Positions 1 to 10,855 are shown, counted from the stretch's first letter. The stretch: DNA of 64,000 nt from VAZQ01 sp963739385 (GCA_963739385.1 CAVUAI010000067.1:62001-126000); one strand, 5' to 3'. A program made the numbers and translations. Notes: generated from the letters alone by a model not told the origin.

Positions 1-213
1 CGTCCGTTCATGGACAGGGACGGCGTCGGGCGTTGCCATCTCGTGCTCGAGCCGAAACTCACCCTGGTCGAGCCGCGGCCGTGGCGGGCGTTTCAGGGCT
101 GGCGCTATCTCGAGAGCAAGGATGTCCCGCGCGACCTGGCGCGCAACGCCCCGGGGGCGCGGAACATGCCGGAAACGCTCCGGCGCGAGCTGCGCGAGCT
201 CGGGCTGCTGTGA
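1..213 (+). CDS. DUF1489 family protein, C-terminal part
   Basis: The reading frame is open from the first base and ends at TGA 211-213, so the 5' end lies outside the window. The visible 70 residues contain the DRDGVGRC-LVLEPKLTLVEPRPWRAFQGWRYL stretch typical of the C-terminus of the short alphaproteobacterial DUF1489 proteins (usually about 140 residues). No function is established for the family. A Met at base 10 is internal to the conserved region and is unlikely to be the start. The next gene begins 175 bp downstream on the same strand with its own ribosome binding site, so the two are probably separate units. Confidence 0.7.
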   Translation, partial: RPFMDRDGVGRCHLVLEPKLTLVEPRPWRAFQGWRYLESKDVPRDLARNAPGARNMPETLRRELRELGLL

Positions 214-388
214 TGCGTCGCGACCGCGGTTTGCCGCGGCAACCTGTTCTATCATCCGCCGTATGCTAGAGTTGACGGCAAGCCGCGAAGACGAGCGACC
301 GTCGCGGCCGAAGTGGGCTCGATCCGCTTCGGCAATCCAGAGCACGGGTTCGATGAAGCCCGCGCGTGCGGGTGTGGGAGGACGTCAG

Positions 389-1561
389 ATGAGCTGCAGA
401 CAATTCGCGATAGCGCTTGCCGCGGCCGGCATGGCCACGTTCGCGGCCGGCGGCGCTCCGGCGCAAGAGGTTGTCAAGATCGGCATGAGCTTTTCCATGA
501 CCGGCGCGGGCTTTGCGGCCGCAGGTCGGCAAGCCGCCGCCGGCGCCAAGCTCTACGTCCAGCACCACGGCAATATGGTGGCGGGAAAGAAGATCGAAAT
601 GATCCTGCGGGACGATGCCGGCGTCGCGGACAATGCCCGCCGCCTCGTCCAGGAGATGATCGTCAACGACAAGGTTCAGATCATTGGCGGCGGGATCACG
701 CCGACCGCGCTTGCTTACGGCCAGCTCGCGACGCAGGCAAAGATCGCGACCGTGGTCATGATCTCGGGCGCCTCGGTGACGACGACCGCGTCCCCCTATT
801 TCGTGCGCACCAGCTTTATTCTGGCGCAGTCGTCCTGGATCATGGGCGAATGGGCGGCCAAGAACGGCGCCAAACGCGTGGTGACGCTGGTCAACGAGTG
901 GGCCCCCGGCACCGAAGCTGAAACCGCCTTCAAGCAGCGCTTCACCGAGCTCGGCGGTCAGATCGTCGAATCGATCCGCATTCCGCTCGCCAATCCCGAT
1001 TTTGCGCCGTTCCTCCAGCGCATCCGCGACATCAATCCGGATACCGCATTCATCTACTTTCCCGGCACGCAGGCCGGCATCTTCGCCAAGCAGTTCGCCG
1101 AGCGCGGCCTCGCGAGCTCCGGCATCAAGATCATCGGACCGGGCGACCTCACCGACGACGACGAGCTCAACAATATGGGCGATCAGATGCTCGGGTTGGT
1201 GACGGCGCACGACTATTCGGCCTCGCACAATTCGGCGCTCAACAAGAAATACGTCGAGGATTTCAAGAAGGCCAACAACTTCCGTCCGAACTTCGTGTCG
1301 GTCGGCGGCTATGACGGCATGCACCTGATCTATGAAGCCTTGAAGAAGACCGGCGGCAAGACCGATGGCGACAGCCTGCTGGCGGCGATGAAGGGCATGC
1401 GCTGGGAAAGCCCGCGCGGGATGATGTCGATCGATCCGGAGACGCGCGACATCGTGCAGCCGATCTACATCCGCAAGGTCGAGAAGATCAACGGCGAGCT
1501 GTGGAACACGGAATTCGCCAAGTTCGACGACGTCAAGGATCCGTTGAAGGTGAAGAAATAG
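389..1561 (+). CDS. Branched-chain amino acid-type ABC transporter substrate-binding protein
   Basis: This is a 390-residue periplasmic binding protein of the Leu/Ile/Val-binding type (Peripla_BP_6). The open frame extends upstream to 122, but the ATG at 389 follows a GGGAGGA ribosome binding site and gives a clean signal peptide with cleavage near residue 25 (APA-QE). The mature protein opens with VVKIGMSFSMTGAGFAAAG, the usual ligand-loop start, and continues through the two-lobed fold (IFYFPGTQAG-like segment, then GYDGMHLIYEAL). The C-terminus (IYIRKVEKINGELWN) is also typical. No permease or ATPase genes lie beside it, so it is an orphan binding protein and its ligand cannot be told from context. 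Confidence 0.88.
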   Translation: MSCRQFAIALAAAGMATFAAGGAPAQEVVKIGMSFSMTGAGFAAAGRQAAAGAKLYVQHHGNMVAGKKIEMILRDDAGVADNARRLVQEMIVNDKVQIIGGGITPTALAYGQLATQAKIATVVMISGASVTTTASPYFVRTSFILAQSSWIMGEWAAKNGAKRVVTLVNEWAPGTEAETAFKQRFTELGGQIVESIRIPLANPDFAPFLQRIRDINPDTAFIYFPGTQAGIFAKQFAERGLASSGIKIIGPGDLTDDDELNNMGDQMLGLVTAHDYSASHNSALNKKYVEDFKKANNFRPNFVSVGGYDGMHLIYEALKKTGGKTDGDSLLAAMKGMRWESPRGMMSIDPETRDIVQPIYIRKVEKINGELWNTEFAKFDDVKDPLKVKK

Positions 1562-1605
1562 CGCAGCATTTCCATTGACCGGGAAGCTGTTCGCCTGCCC
1601 GCTCG

Positions 1606-2451
1606 CTACACCGCGACGTTGTCGATCAGGCGTGTCCTGCCGATGCGCGCGGCCACGAGCAGCCGGATCGGGCCGTCTTCGACCGAAGTGACCGGCTGCA
1701 GGGACTCCGCGTGGCGGGCTTCCAGATAGTCGAGCACGAAGCCGACGTGCTCGATCGCGATACCGCCCTCGTCGAGCACGCGGGCGGGCAGTTCGCCGCT
1801 TGCGATCCTGGCGGCGCAATCCGCCAGAGTGCGATGCAAGGTGGGCGCTGCCGCCCGCTCGCTCGCGGAAAGATAGGCGTTGCGGGAGGACAAGGCGAGG
1901 CCGTCGGGTTCGCGCACGGTCGCAACCCCCTCGATCTTGACGGGAAGGTCGAGATCTTTCGCCAGGCGCGTAACGACCTTGAGCTGCTGGTAGTCCTTCT
2001 CCCCGAACATGGCGAGATCGGGCGTGCACTGGATCAGCAGCTTTGCCACCACGGTGGCAACGCCGGAAAAGAAATGCGGGCGAAACCGGTCCTCGAGCCC
2101 GGCGGTCGCCGGGCCTTCCGGCACGACGCGGGAGGCAAAACCCGGCGGGTACATCTTATCGACGGGCGGCGCCCAGACGAGGTCGACCGCGTTTTCCGCG
2201 AGGGCGGCGATATCGGCATCAAAGGTCCGCGGATAAGTGGCCAGGTCCTCGTGCGGCGCAAACTGCGCGGGATTCACGAAGATCGAGACGACCACGCGCG
2301 GCGCGCGCCGCCGCGCGGCGCGCACCAGCGCGAGATGGCCGGCATGAAGTGCGCCCATGGTCGGCACCAGCGCGATCCGTTCGCCGGCCGTTCGCCACTG
2401 CGTGACGGTGCGGCGCAATGCCGACACCGTGCGCACGATTGATGGGGACAT
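1606..2451 (-). CDS. panC: Pantoate--beta-alanine ligase (pantothenate synthetase)
   Basis: PanC condenses pantoate with beta-alanine using ATP, the last step of pantothenate (coenzyme A precursor) synthesis in the cytoplasm. The 281-residue product has the nucleotidyl-transferase signature PTMGALHAGH (30-39), NPAQFAPHEDLATYPR (60-75), GEKDYQQL (150-157) and LALSSRNAYL (185-194), and its length is normal. The frame runs further upstream to 2583, but that extension is low-complexity and the Met at 2451 matches the family start. It is convergent with the preceding binding-protein gene and stands alone, with panB not nearby. Confidence 0.96.
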   Translation of the reverse strand: MSPSIVRTVSALRRTVTQWRTAGERIALVPTMGALHAGHLALVRAARRRAPRVVVSIFVNPAQFAPHEDLATYPRTFDADIAALAENAVDLVWAPPVDKMYPPGFASRVVPEGPATAGLEDRFRPHFFSGVATVVAKLLIQCTPDLAMFGEKDYQQLKVVTRLAKDLDLPVKIEGVATVREPDGLALSSRNAYLSASERAAAPTLHRTLADCAARIASGELPARVLDEGGIAIEHVGFVLDYLEARHAESLQPVTSVEDGPIRLLVAARIGRTRLIDNVAV

Positions 2452-2707
2452 GGGGACAGGCTTCGCGTAATCAGGGCATTGATGCAGCGCGGAAGCTAGC
2501 AAAGCTCCCGGCGGGAGACCACTCGGCTGCGGATCGCCTTTCGGTGCGGCTGGCCCGGGCTTGGAAACATCGCCAACGAACAAGGGCAGGGGCCTTCAAC
2601 CCAAACGAAAACTCTGCATGGACACGAGCGCGCAGGCATTGCGCAGTGCTTCCGATATGGCCACTTTATGGGCGGCGGAATGGCCGCCTGCCGAAGTGCC
2701 TGCTGTC

Positions 2708-3445
2708 ATGGCGAAGGATCGCAAAGACGGGCTACCAACCGACCGCGGCCGGGCGCCGGCGGCGACCGCCACGCGCGTCGAGATCGACGCCTTTCTCGCC
2801 AAGGTGAAGGACCTTGCTCCATCCGCCAAAGCGGGACAGCGCGGGCGCCTGATCTTCGCCCTCGACGCCACCATGAGCCGACAGCCGATGTGGGATACCG
2901 CCTGCCAGCTGCAGGGCGATATGTTTCGCGAGGCGGCCGCGATCGGCGGGCTCGACGTGCAACTCGTCTACTATCGCGGTCTCAGCGAATGCCGCGCCTC
3001 GCGCTGGGTGTCCGAGGCCGAGCGGTTGGGATCGCTGATGGAGCGGATCGACTGCCGCGGCGGTCACACCCAGATCGGCAAGATCCTCGCCCATGCCAGG
3101 CGCGAGACCGAAAGCAACAAGGTGCAGGCGCTCGTCTTCGTCGGGGACGCGATGGAGGAAAAGCTCGACGATCTTTGCCATGCGGCCGGCGAGCTTGGAT
3201 TGCTCGGGGTGCCGGCCTTTATGTTCCAGGAGGGCAATGATCCCATCACGGAACAGGCGTTTCGCGAAATAGCGCGCCTGACCCACGGGGCTTATTGCCG
3301 CTTCGATCCTGGCGCGGCGCATCAGCTCGCCGAGCTGCTGCGTGCGGTCGCCGCCTACGCCGCCGGCGGATTGCGCGCACTGGCCGATCTCTCCGCGCGC
3401 CGGCAGGCGGGCGCGCTCAAGCTGATTGCACAGATGAGATCGTGA
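2708..3445 (+). CDS. VWA domain-containing protein
   Basis: A 245-residue soluble protein with a von Willebrand factor A fold: LIFALDATMSR (48-58) carries a DxTxS MIDAS-type metal site, followed by alternating hydrophobic strands and helices (VQALVFVGDAMEE; LGLLGVPAFMFQEG). Upstream in-frame ATGs at 2561 and 2618 exist, but 2708 (MAKDRKDG) is preferred because related proteins start near here; none of the three has a strong ribosome binding site. The TGA stop shares one base with the ATG of the next gene, so it is translationally coupled to the J-domain membrane protein. The role of the pair is unknown; a chaperone-assisted or metal-dependent assembly function is only inference. Confidence 0.75.
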   Translation: MAKDRKDGLPTDRGRAPAATATRVEIDAFLAKVKDLAPSAKAGQRGRLIFALDATMSRQPMWDTACQLQGDMFREAAAIGGLDVQLVYYRGLSECRASRWVSEAERLGSLMERIDCRGGHTQIGKILAHARRETESNKVQALVFVGDAMEEKLDDLCHAAGELGLLGVPAFMFQEGNDPITEQAFREIARLTHGAYCRFDPGAAHQLAELLRAVAAYAAGGLRALADLSARRQAGALKLIAQMRS

Positions 3446-4149
3446 TGGCGCTCATCTTCGGCCTCGTTGTGCTGGCGCTGGTGTTGTGGGCGCTGCACGC
3501 CTTCACCCAGGTCAAACCGCAAACGGCGGCCGTGGTGCTCAAGACCGGGGGCGGCCTCGGCGCAATTGCCATCGCGGGGCTGCTGGGTGCGCGCGGACGG
3601 CTCGATATCGCCATTCCGCTCGGGCTCACGGGGCTCGGCCTGCTGGGTTGGCTGCCCTGGAGCGCTGCGGGCTTTGGGGCACGCACCCGCAAGAGCGCCG
3701 GGCAGGTTTCGCGCGTGCGCTCGGCGTTCGTGGAGATGGAGCTCGATCACGACACCGGCGGAATGCGCGGGCGCATTCTTGCCGGACCGCATGAGGGCGC
3801 ATCGCTCGATACCTTCGACGTCGCGACGCTGACCGGCTTTCTCAGCGGCCTGGACGAGGAGAGTCGCGCGCTACTTATGGCGTATCTCGACCGCCGCGAG
3901 CCCCGCTGGCGTGAAGACGCGCAGGGTGACACGGCATCGGGCGCGGGCCGCCGCGGGTGGAGCAGCGGCAAAATGACGGAAGAGGAGGCCTATCAGATCC
4001 TTGGCGTGCAGCCGGGGGCGAGCGCCGCAGACATCGGTCGTGCCCACCGCGCGCTGATGAAGAAACTGCATCCCGACCAAGGGGGATCGACGTATCTTGC
4101 GGCCCGCGTCAACGAAGCCAAGGAAGTCCTTTTGCGCCGCCATCGCTAA
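3445..4149 (+). CDS. Membrane-anchored J-domain (DnaJ-like) protein
   Basis: The 234-residue product has three N-terminal hydrophobic segments (about 2-20, 34-48 and 54-76), a linker, and a C-terminal J-domain from about 178 with the DnaK-stimulating HPD motif at 209-211. A J-domain at the very C-terminus behind membrane segments resembles TerB-less DjlA/TIM14-type co-chaperones rather than classical DnaJ. The start ATG overlaps the stop of the VWA gene (TGATG), so the two are one transcription and translation unit. It probably recruits Hsp70 to the inner membrane; the client is unknown. Confidence 0.8.
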   Translation: MALIFGLVVLALVLWALHAFTQVKPQTAAVVLKTGGGLGAIAIAGLLGARGRLDIAIPLGLTGLGLLGWLPWSAAGFGARTRKSAGQVSRVRSAFVEMELDHDTGGMRGRILAGPHEGASLDTFDVATLTGFLSGLDEESRALLMAYLDRREPRWREDAQGDTASGAGRRGWSSGKMTEEEAYQILGVQPGASAADIGRAHRALMKKLHPDQGGSTYLAARVNEAKEVLLRRHR

Positions 4150-4215
4150 ACTCCTTTGCTCGACGCAGCATTCGGCGGCTCCGGTTTGACGCAGGCTCCT
4201 GTTTTCGTTTCGACG

Positions 4216-6087
4216 TCAGTTCTTGATGGTCACGCATTCGACGTCGTTTTTCTTGAGATACTTGCAGGCGGCTTCCGCCCTGTCCTTGTCGAGGCCGGCG
4301 AAGCGCGCACGATAGTAGGTGGCGCCATCCTTCTCGACCGGCTCGGTGAAAGCCTCGGCGCCAGTGAGGACTTTCGGCGCCTTGGTCTGGACAGTGGACA
4401 GACGCTGCTTTGCTGCCTGTTCCGCCGGGAAGGCACCGACCTGGATGATCCAGCCGCTGCGGTGTGGCGGCTTCGATATTGCTGCTACGGCGGCCGTCGC
4501 GGGGGCGGGCTTTGCGGACTCTGCGGCGCCTGCCGGCGCCGGCCTTGCGACGGGCATGGGAGTGGACTGCGCTGCGGCGACCTTGGACGGCGGTGTGGAC
4601 GATGCCGGGCTCGCGGCCGCTGCCGCGGATGCCGGTGTCGGTTCGGGCTGTGCGGCGGCGACGGCCGGTTCGGGCTTTATCACCGCCACGGGCGCCGGCG
4701 TGGCCGCCGGCGTTTCAGGCTTGCTCGCGACTGCGGCGGGTAGTTCGGGTTTCACCGCGACCGCGGGAGCAGGTGAGGGTGCTGGCGGCTCCGCTTTGGC
4801 CGCAACCACTGGCGCGGGCGGCACGATTGCGGCGGGCTGGACCGGCTGAGCTTCAACCGCCGCCGGCGCCGGAACGAGGGGTGCAAGCGATGCAGTCTGC
4901 GTGCCAGCCCTGACGGTCAGCGTCTTGACCAGCACCGGCCGGATTGGATCCGTCGAGCCGGCCGCGATGCGCGATGGGGCGGCGCCGGCACTTGCCGTGG
5001 GCTCCGGTCGCGCGGCCTCCGGCGGCGTGGAAGGATTAAAGCGCGCAGGCATGCTGACGGCGCTGGCGACCGCAAACCGCGCTTCGGACTTCGTCTCAGC
5101 CTTGGCTTCCGCTTTGGCCTCCGCCGTTGGGTCGACCTTCGCCGCGACCTTCGTCTCCGGCTTGGCGTCCGCCTTGGGCTCGGCCTTGGCGACAGCCTTG
5201 GGCTCGGGTTTGACGATGGGAGCGTCGTTCAATTCCGCCACCATCGGCGCGGTTCGCTTGACGGAGGCGAGTGCGATCTTGTCGTTGACCAGGTCGCGCA
5301 TGCGCGCATCGCGGCTACCGGCGCTGCCGCCGCCCATGACGACGGCCACGAGGTAACGATTTCCGCGGTGCACGGAGGTCACCAGGTTGAAGCCGGACGC
5401 ATTGATGTAGCCGGTCTTGATGCCGTCGACGCCTTCGACGCGGCCGAGCAGGTGATTGTGGTTCGCGATCGACTGGCCGCGGAATGTGAACGAGCGGATC
5501 GAAAAATATTTGTAGTAGCGCGGGAAGCGCTCCTGGACGGCCCGACCGAGCGTCGACTGATCGCGCGCCGTCGTCACCTGCTCGGAATCGGGCAGCCCGG
5601 AGGCGTTCCGGTAGACGGTCTGGCTCATGCCCAATGCCCGCGCCTTGCGCGTCATGAGCTTGGCGAAGTCGCGCTCATTGCCTCCGATCGCCTCCGCCAC
5701 CACGACGGCGGCGTCGTTCGCCGAACGCGTGACCATTCCCTTGATCGCATCTTCGACCGCGAGCGTGCTGCCCGGCTTCAGGCCGAGTTTGGTCGGCATT
5801 TGCGCCGCCGCTTCGGCCGAGACCTTGAGCTGACTGTCGAGCTTGAGGTTTCCCGCCTCGAGCTGCTCGAACAGCATGTAGAGCGTCATGATCTTGGTCA
5901 GCGATGCCGGATGTCGCTGCGCGTCGGGATTGGTCGAGTGCAGCACTGTGCCGGAATTGGCATCCACTACAATGTCCGAGTAGGGAGCCGCCTGCGTTGA
6001 AGTGCCTGAAATCGTGAAAACAGCAGCAACAAAACCGAACACGCCCCAACGAAGCCCGTGACGGGCTCCGGTCCGGATCCGCAGCAT
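4216..6087 (-). CDS. D-alanyl-D-alanine carboxypeptidase with C-terminal SPOR domain
   Basis: A 623-residue exported class-C-type low-molecular-weight penicillin-binding protein (peptidase S11). After an N-terminal hydrophobic signal (12-33) it shows the three active-site motifs: S62-L-T-K65, S122-A-N124 and K224-T-G226. A long Ala/Pro/Lys-rich linker (about 290-540, with repeated AKAEPKA-like units) leads to a SPOR domain (about 545-622, SGWIIQVGAFP) that binds denuded septal glycan. The linker presumably spans the peptidoglycan so that the enzyme can trim pentapeptides at division sites. The frame is open to 6303, but the ATG at 6087 follows GGGGGAAAT and starts a proper signal sequence. 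It is divergent from the phasin gene. Confidence 0.9.
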   Translation of the reverse strand: MLRIRTGARHGLRWGVFGFVAAVFTISGTSTQAAPYSDIVVDANSGTVLHSTNPDAQRHPASLTKIMTLYMLFEQLEAGNLKLDSQLKVSAEAAAQMPTKLGLKPGSTLAVEDAIKGMVTRSANDAAVVVAEAIGGNERDFAKLMTRKARALGMSQTVYRNASGLPDSEQVTTARDQSTLGRAVQERFPRYYKYFSIRSFTFRGQSIANHNHLLGRVEGVDGIKTGYINASGFNLVTSVHRGNRYLVAVVMGGGSAGSRDARMRDLVNDKIALASVKRTAPMVAELNDAPIVKPEPKAVAKAEPKADAKPETKVAAKVDPTAEAKAEAKAETKSEARFAVASAVSMPARFNPSTPPEAARPEPTASAGAAPSRIAAGSTDPIRPVLVKTLTVRAGTQTASLAPLVPAPAAVEAQPVQPAAIVPPAPVVAAKAEPPAPSPAPAVAVKPELPAAVASKPETPAATPAPVAVIKPEPAVAAAQPEPTPASAAAAASPASSTPPSKVAAAQSTPMPVARPAPAGAAESAKPAPATAAVAAISKPPHRSGWIIQVGAFPAEQAAKQRLSTVQTKAPKVLTGAEAFTEPVEKDGATYYRARFAGLDKDRAEAACKYLKKNDVECVTIKN

Positions 6088-6338
6088 GATATTTCCCCCG
6101 TCCTCGTTCCCCTGCGCCCCATGCGGTGCGCCGACACCCCTGTCGTGCCGAGGTGAAGTGATTGGACGAGGCAAAAAGGGCGGTTTTCTGAATTTTTCCC
6201 GGCCTTTTCTTGCGCCCTGCACTTCCGCTTCAGACGAACGGAGAGCTTTGACTCGCCGTCGTCGCCCGGCACGGCCACAAATCCTAAGCGCAGCCAATTG
6301 CAAATCGGTTAAGCCGCCGCCCCCGGTGGTGGCTCATA

Positions 6339-6379
6339 TTGCACTGCAAAATAACGCCTTGACATTTTTGTGCAGCGCA
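6339..6379. promoter_or_regulatory. Two TGC-N3-GCA operators (PhaR-like) at the phasin promoter
   Basis: TTGCACTGCAA (6339-6349) is a perfect 11-bp palindrome containing TGC-ACT-GCA, and TGC-AGC-GCA lies at 6371-6379. Their centres are 31 bp apart, about three helical turns, and the second copy lies inside the promoter spacer. PhaR/AniA repressors of polyhydroxybutyrate-producing alphaproteobacteria bind TGC-rich palindromes upstream of phasin genes, so repression by a PhaR homologue is the natural reading. The binding itself is inferred. Confidence 0.6.
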
Positions 6380-6386
6380 ATATATT
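6359..6386 (+). promoter_or_regulatory. Sigma70-type promoter of the phasin gene
   Basis: TTGACA (6359-6364) and TATATT (6381-6386) are separated by 16 bp, a near-consensus housekeeping promoter. It lies about 79 bp before the phasin start codon and overlaps one of the TGC-N3-GCA palindromes, which would let a repressor block RNA polymerase directly. Confidence 0.7.
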
Positions 6387-6464
6387 CGTATCGTCCCGGC
6401 TAAATTGGCCCGGAATGTGCAGGAAAAGGTGAATCAATCGGCGATACGCCGGGAAAGGTAGAAG

Positions 6465-6803
6465 ATGGTCAAGTCAATCGACGACATGCAGCAACTCGGC
6501 AAGGACAACATGGATGCGACGATGAAGTCCTTCGGGGCGTTCTCGAAGAGCCTTCAGGCGATCGCGGTCGAAATGGCGGACTTCTCGAAGAAGGTCTTCG
6601 AGCAAGGCACGGCTGCAACCGAGAAGCTCATCGGTGCGAAGTCGCTCGACAAGGCGATCGAGGTGCAGAGCGACTATGCCAAGAACGCGTACGAGAGCTT
6701 TGTTGCCGAAGCCACCAAGCTCGGCGAACTCTATGCGGATCTCGCAAAAGAGGCTTACAAGCCGTTCGAGACGCATTTCGGCAAGGTCGGTTCGCTGAAG
6801 TGA
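6465..6803 (+). CDS. Phasin family protein
   Basis: A 112-residue, mostly helical, amphipathic protein with the phasin pattern (MDATMKSFGAFSKSLQAIA; FEQGTAATEKLIGAKSLDKA; QSDYAKNAYESFVAEATKLGELYADLAKEAYKPFE). Phasins coat polyhydroxyalkanoate granules and control their size and number. The ATG follows GGGAAAGG at good spacing. The promoter, two operator-like palindromes and a strong terminator frame it as a single-gene unit. A MaoC-type hydratase at 53.1 kb could feed the same storage polymer, but synthase genes are outside the window. Confidence 0.9.
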   Translation: MVKSIDDMQQLGKDNMDATMKSFGAFSKSLQAIAVEMADFSKKVFEQGTAATEKLIGAKSLDKAIEVQSDYAKNAYESFVAEATKLGELYADLAKEAYKPFETHFGKVGSLK

Positions 6804-6828
6804 TCGTGTCCTCGTTGCGGTGAATTGA

Positions 6829-6865
6829 AAAGCCCGGCCAATTCGCGACCGGGCTTTGCATTTTG
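6829..6865 (+). terminator. Rho-independent terminator after the phasin gene
   Basis: Perfect 9-bp stem AAAGCCCGG (6829-6837) / CCGGGCTTT (6849-6857) with an 11-nt loop, followed by a T-rich tract (GCATTTTGT), 25 bp after the phasin stop codon. Confidence 0.85.
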
Positions 6866-7578
6866 TATTTGCGTTTATTTCAGACAATGCAGCGTGCGGG
6901 CGGCAACCGAGAGGGCGCAAGCAGAGCGCGGCCGTGCGTGCGCGGGTGAACTGCAGAACACGCAGGAACACGCAGGCAGGCAGGGCTTTGACCGCCGGCT
7001 GATGCCGGCGGCTCCATCTCCGCGGCTAAGCGCGCACATCCCGGTGTTTCCGACACGCCACGCTGGCGTGCTCGTGGCGCAGCCACCGCGCCGATCAAGC
7101 CAGCATCGGCGATCCGACGGCGCGGGCAAGAGCGGCCCGGGGCAGGTGGTGAGCGGCCAACCGCAACGTGCAGCATCAGGGGAGGCGGACGCCGCGGCAC
7201 AACTGCTATGCGGTTTTCCGCGACCGGCGCTTCTCCGTGTCCGCCTCATGTGGGTCTTGCGAACCGCAAAACAGGGTGCACATAGAGTGACGGGGGGTGT
7301 CTGCCCCGGGGACGTGCCCGGTCCCGGTGGGGACTGGACATTGTGACAATCCGCAATTTTCCGGCAAGTCTGCCGCGAATTGTCCGCAATGAGTCCGGAT
7401 CGTGGGGACGCGTGGGCGCTCGGCACGGGATTTGCAAACGGAGTTTGCAAAATGAGATCGCCGAGGATGAGAGGGAATACGACGATCTGGAACCGGGGCG
7501 GCGCTGTCTTTATTATGCACCGACGGTCCTTTGTTTTATGCGTCGAAGAGCTGCCACGTCCAGACCCGTAAAGTCGCC
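6866..7578. other. Gene-free interval with consecutive hairpins
   Basis: About 700 bp between the phasin terminator and clpS holds no frame I can recognise; the open frames on both strands are low-complexity Arg/Pro/Ala-rich. It contains three perfect inverted repeats in a row: CCGCCGGC/GCCGGCGG (6992-7011, TGAT loop), CACGCCA/TGGCGTG (7054-7070) and CCGCGCCG/CGGCGCGG (7086-7125). These could be a structured RNA or degenerate repeat elements; high GC makes chance hairpins common. The clpS promoter presumably lies in the AT-richer 3' part (7340-7560). Confidence 0.4.
7431..7451. repeat. Tandem TTTGCAAA palindromes upstream of clpS
   Basis: Two identical self-complementary octamers, TTTGCAAA at 7431-7438 and 7444-7451, are separated by CGGAG (13 bp centre to centre), 128 bp before the clpS start. 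In DNA this GC-rich the arrangement stands out as a possible operator. No known regulator is identified. Confidence 0.45.
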
Positions 7579-7974
7579 ATGAGACCGAGATCAGAAGAAA
7601 CAAATCCGCGTGCCGCCGGTTCGCCGCGCGCGCCGCATCTGGGGGATGAGGACAACACCAAACGCCGCGCGCCGGGGGCGCCCAGCACCGCTGTCATCAC
7701 CAAGACCAAACCGCAGACCAAGCGCCCCAGCCTTTACCGCGTGCTGCTGTTGAACGACGATTACACGCCGATGGAGTTCGTGGTCCATGTGCTTGAAAGG
7801 TTCTTCAACAAGGACCACGAGGCCGCCCATCGCATCATGATGCATGTCCATCAGCACGGCATTGGGGAGTGCGGGATCTATACCTACGAGGTGGCTGAGA
7901 CCAAGGTGACGCAGGTTATGGACTTCGCCCGCAAACACCAGCATCCTCTGCAGTGCGTGATGGAAAAAAAGTGA
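7579..7974 (+). CDS. clpS: ATP-dependent Clp protease adaptor ClpS
   Basis: ClpS delivers N-degron substrates to ClpAP. The 131-residue product has an N-terminal extension of about 45 disordered residues and then the conserved core: LYRVLLLNDDYTPMEFVVHVL, the HQHGIGECGIYTYEVAETK strand segment and the C-terminal HPLQCVMEKK. The ATG at 7579 is chosen over an upstream one at 7531 because it fits the family N-terminus. clpA starts 62 bp downstream on the same strand, the usual clpS-clpA operon. Confidence 0.95.
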   Translation: MRPRSEETNPRAAGSPRAPHLGDEDNTKRRAPGAPSTAVITKTKPQTKRPSLYRVLLLNDDYTPMEFVVHVLERFFNKDHEAAHRIMMHVHQHGIGECGIYTYEVAETKVTQVMDFARKHQHPLQCVMEKK

Positions 7975-8036
7975 CGGCAATGGAAAAGCGGGAACGCCAG
8001 GCCCATATAACGCGTTGACAGCGAGACCAGACAGAC

Positions 8037-10463
<2,427 letters not shown>

Positions 10464-10498
10464 GCTCGGCATTCAAGGGCGCATATTCGCAATCAGAA

Positions 10499-10525
10499 GG
10501 GGCGGACGAGAGTCCGCCCTTTTTC
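10499..10525 (+). terminator. Rho-independent terminator of the clpS-clpA operon
   Basis: Perfect 8-bp stem GGGCGGAC (10500-10507) / GTCCGCCC (10512-10519), GAGA tetraloop, then five T residues, 36 bp after the clpA stop. Confidence 0.9.
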
Positions 10526-10661
10526 ACGCCCGGACGCCTGTCCTCGTTCGGCGCACGCTCGACCCGCCGCGCAGTTGCGCCGGTTGCCGGCAGGGTCGTC
10601 GCGCACCGCAACAACCCTTCGGCTTGTGCCTGCGTGCTCGCAAGAATCGCGCTGATGCTTT

Positions 10662-10706
10662 TTTGGTCCGGTTCTAATTGGTCTTTGGTCCGTTTCTAAT
10701 TTAGAA
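10662..10706. repeat. 22-bp-period tandem repeat plus palindrome upstream of the porin gene
   Basis: TTTGGTCCGGTTCTAATT (10662-10679) recurs with one mismatch at 10684-10701, a 22-bp period or two helical turns. The second copy runs into the palindrome TTCTAA-T-TTAGAA (10694-10706). The block sits about 150 bp before the outer-membrane protein gene inside an otherwise gene-free stretch (10526-10855), and is likely a regulator binding site or an overlapping promoter region. The regulator is unknown. Confidence 0.55.
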
Positions 10707-10855
10707 CGATCGAATACTGACGTTGCGCAATGGACACTTCGGAATGGCAATCGTTGTCATGACGTTGCTTGCGTATTGCTTTTAGCGCCGCCGCAGCGAT
10801 TGATGTCGTCGGAATTCAGTCGAGGTATCCGCTCAGTCGGAAGCAGGGGGCAATG

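Noticed and set aside
266..2029. A 587-codon minus-strand open frame spanning the binding-protein and panC genes
   Set aside because: It overlaps two clear genes in other frames, has a low-complexity product and no ribosome binding site.
6875..7603. A 242-codon minus-strand frame in the phasin-clpS gap
   Set aside because: Its product is Arg/Pro/Ser/Ala-rich without a fold or family, it overlaps the clpS start region, and codon usage is not gene-like.
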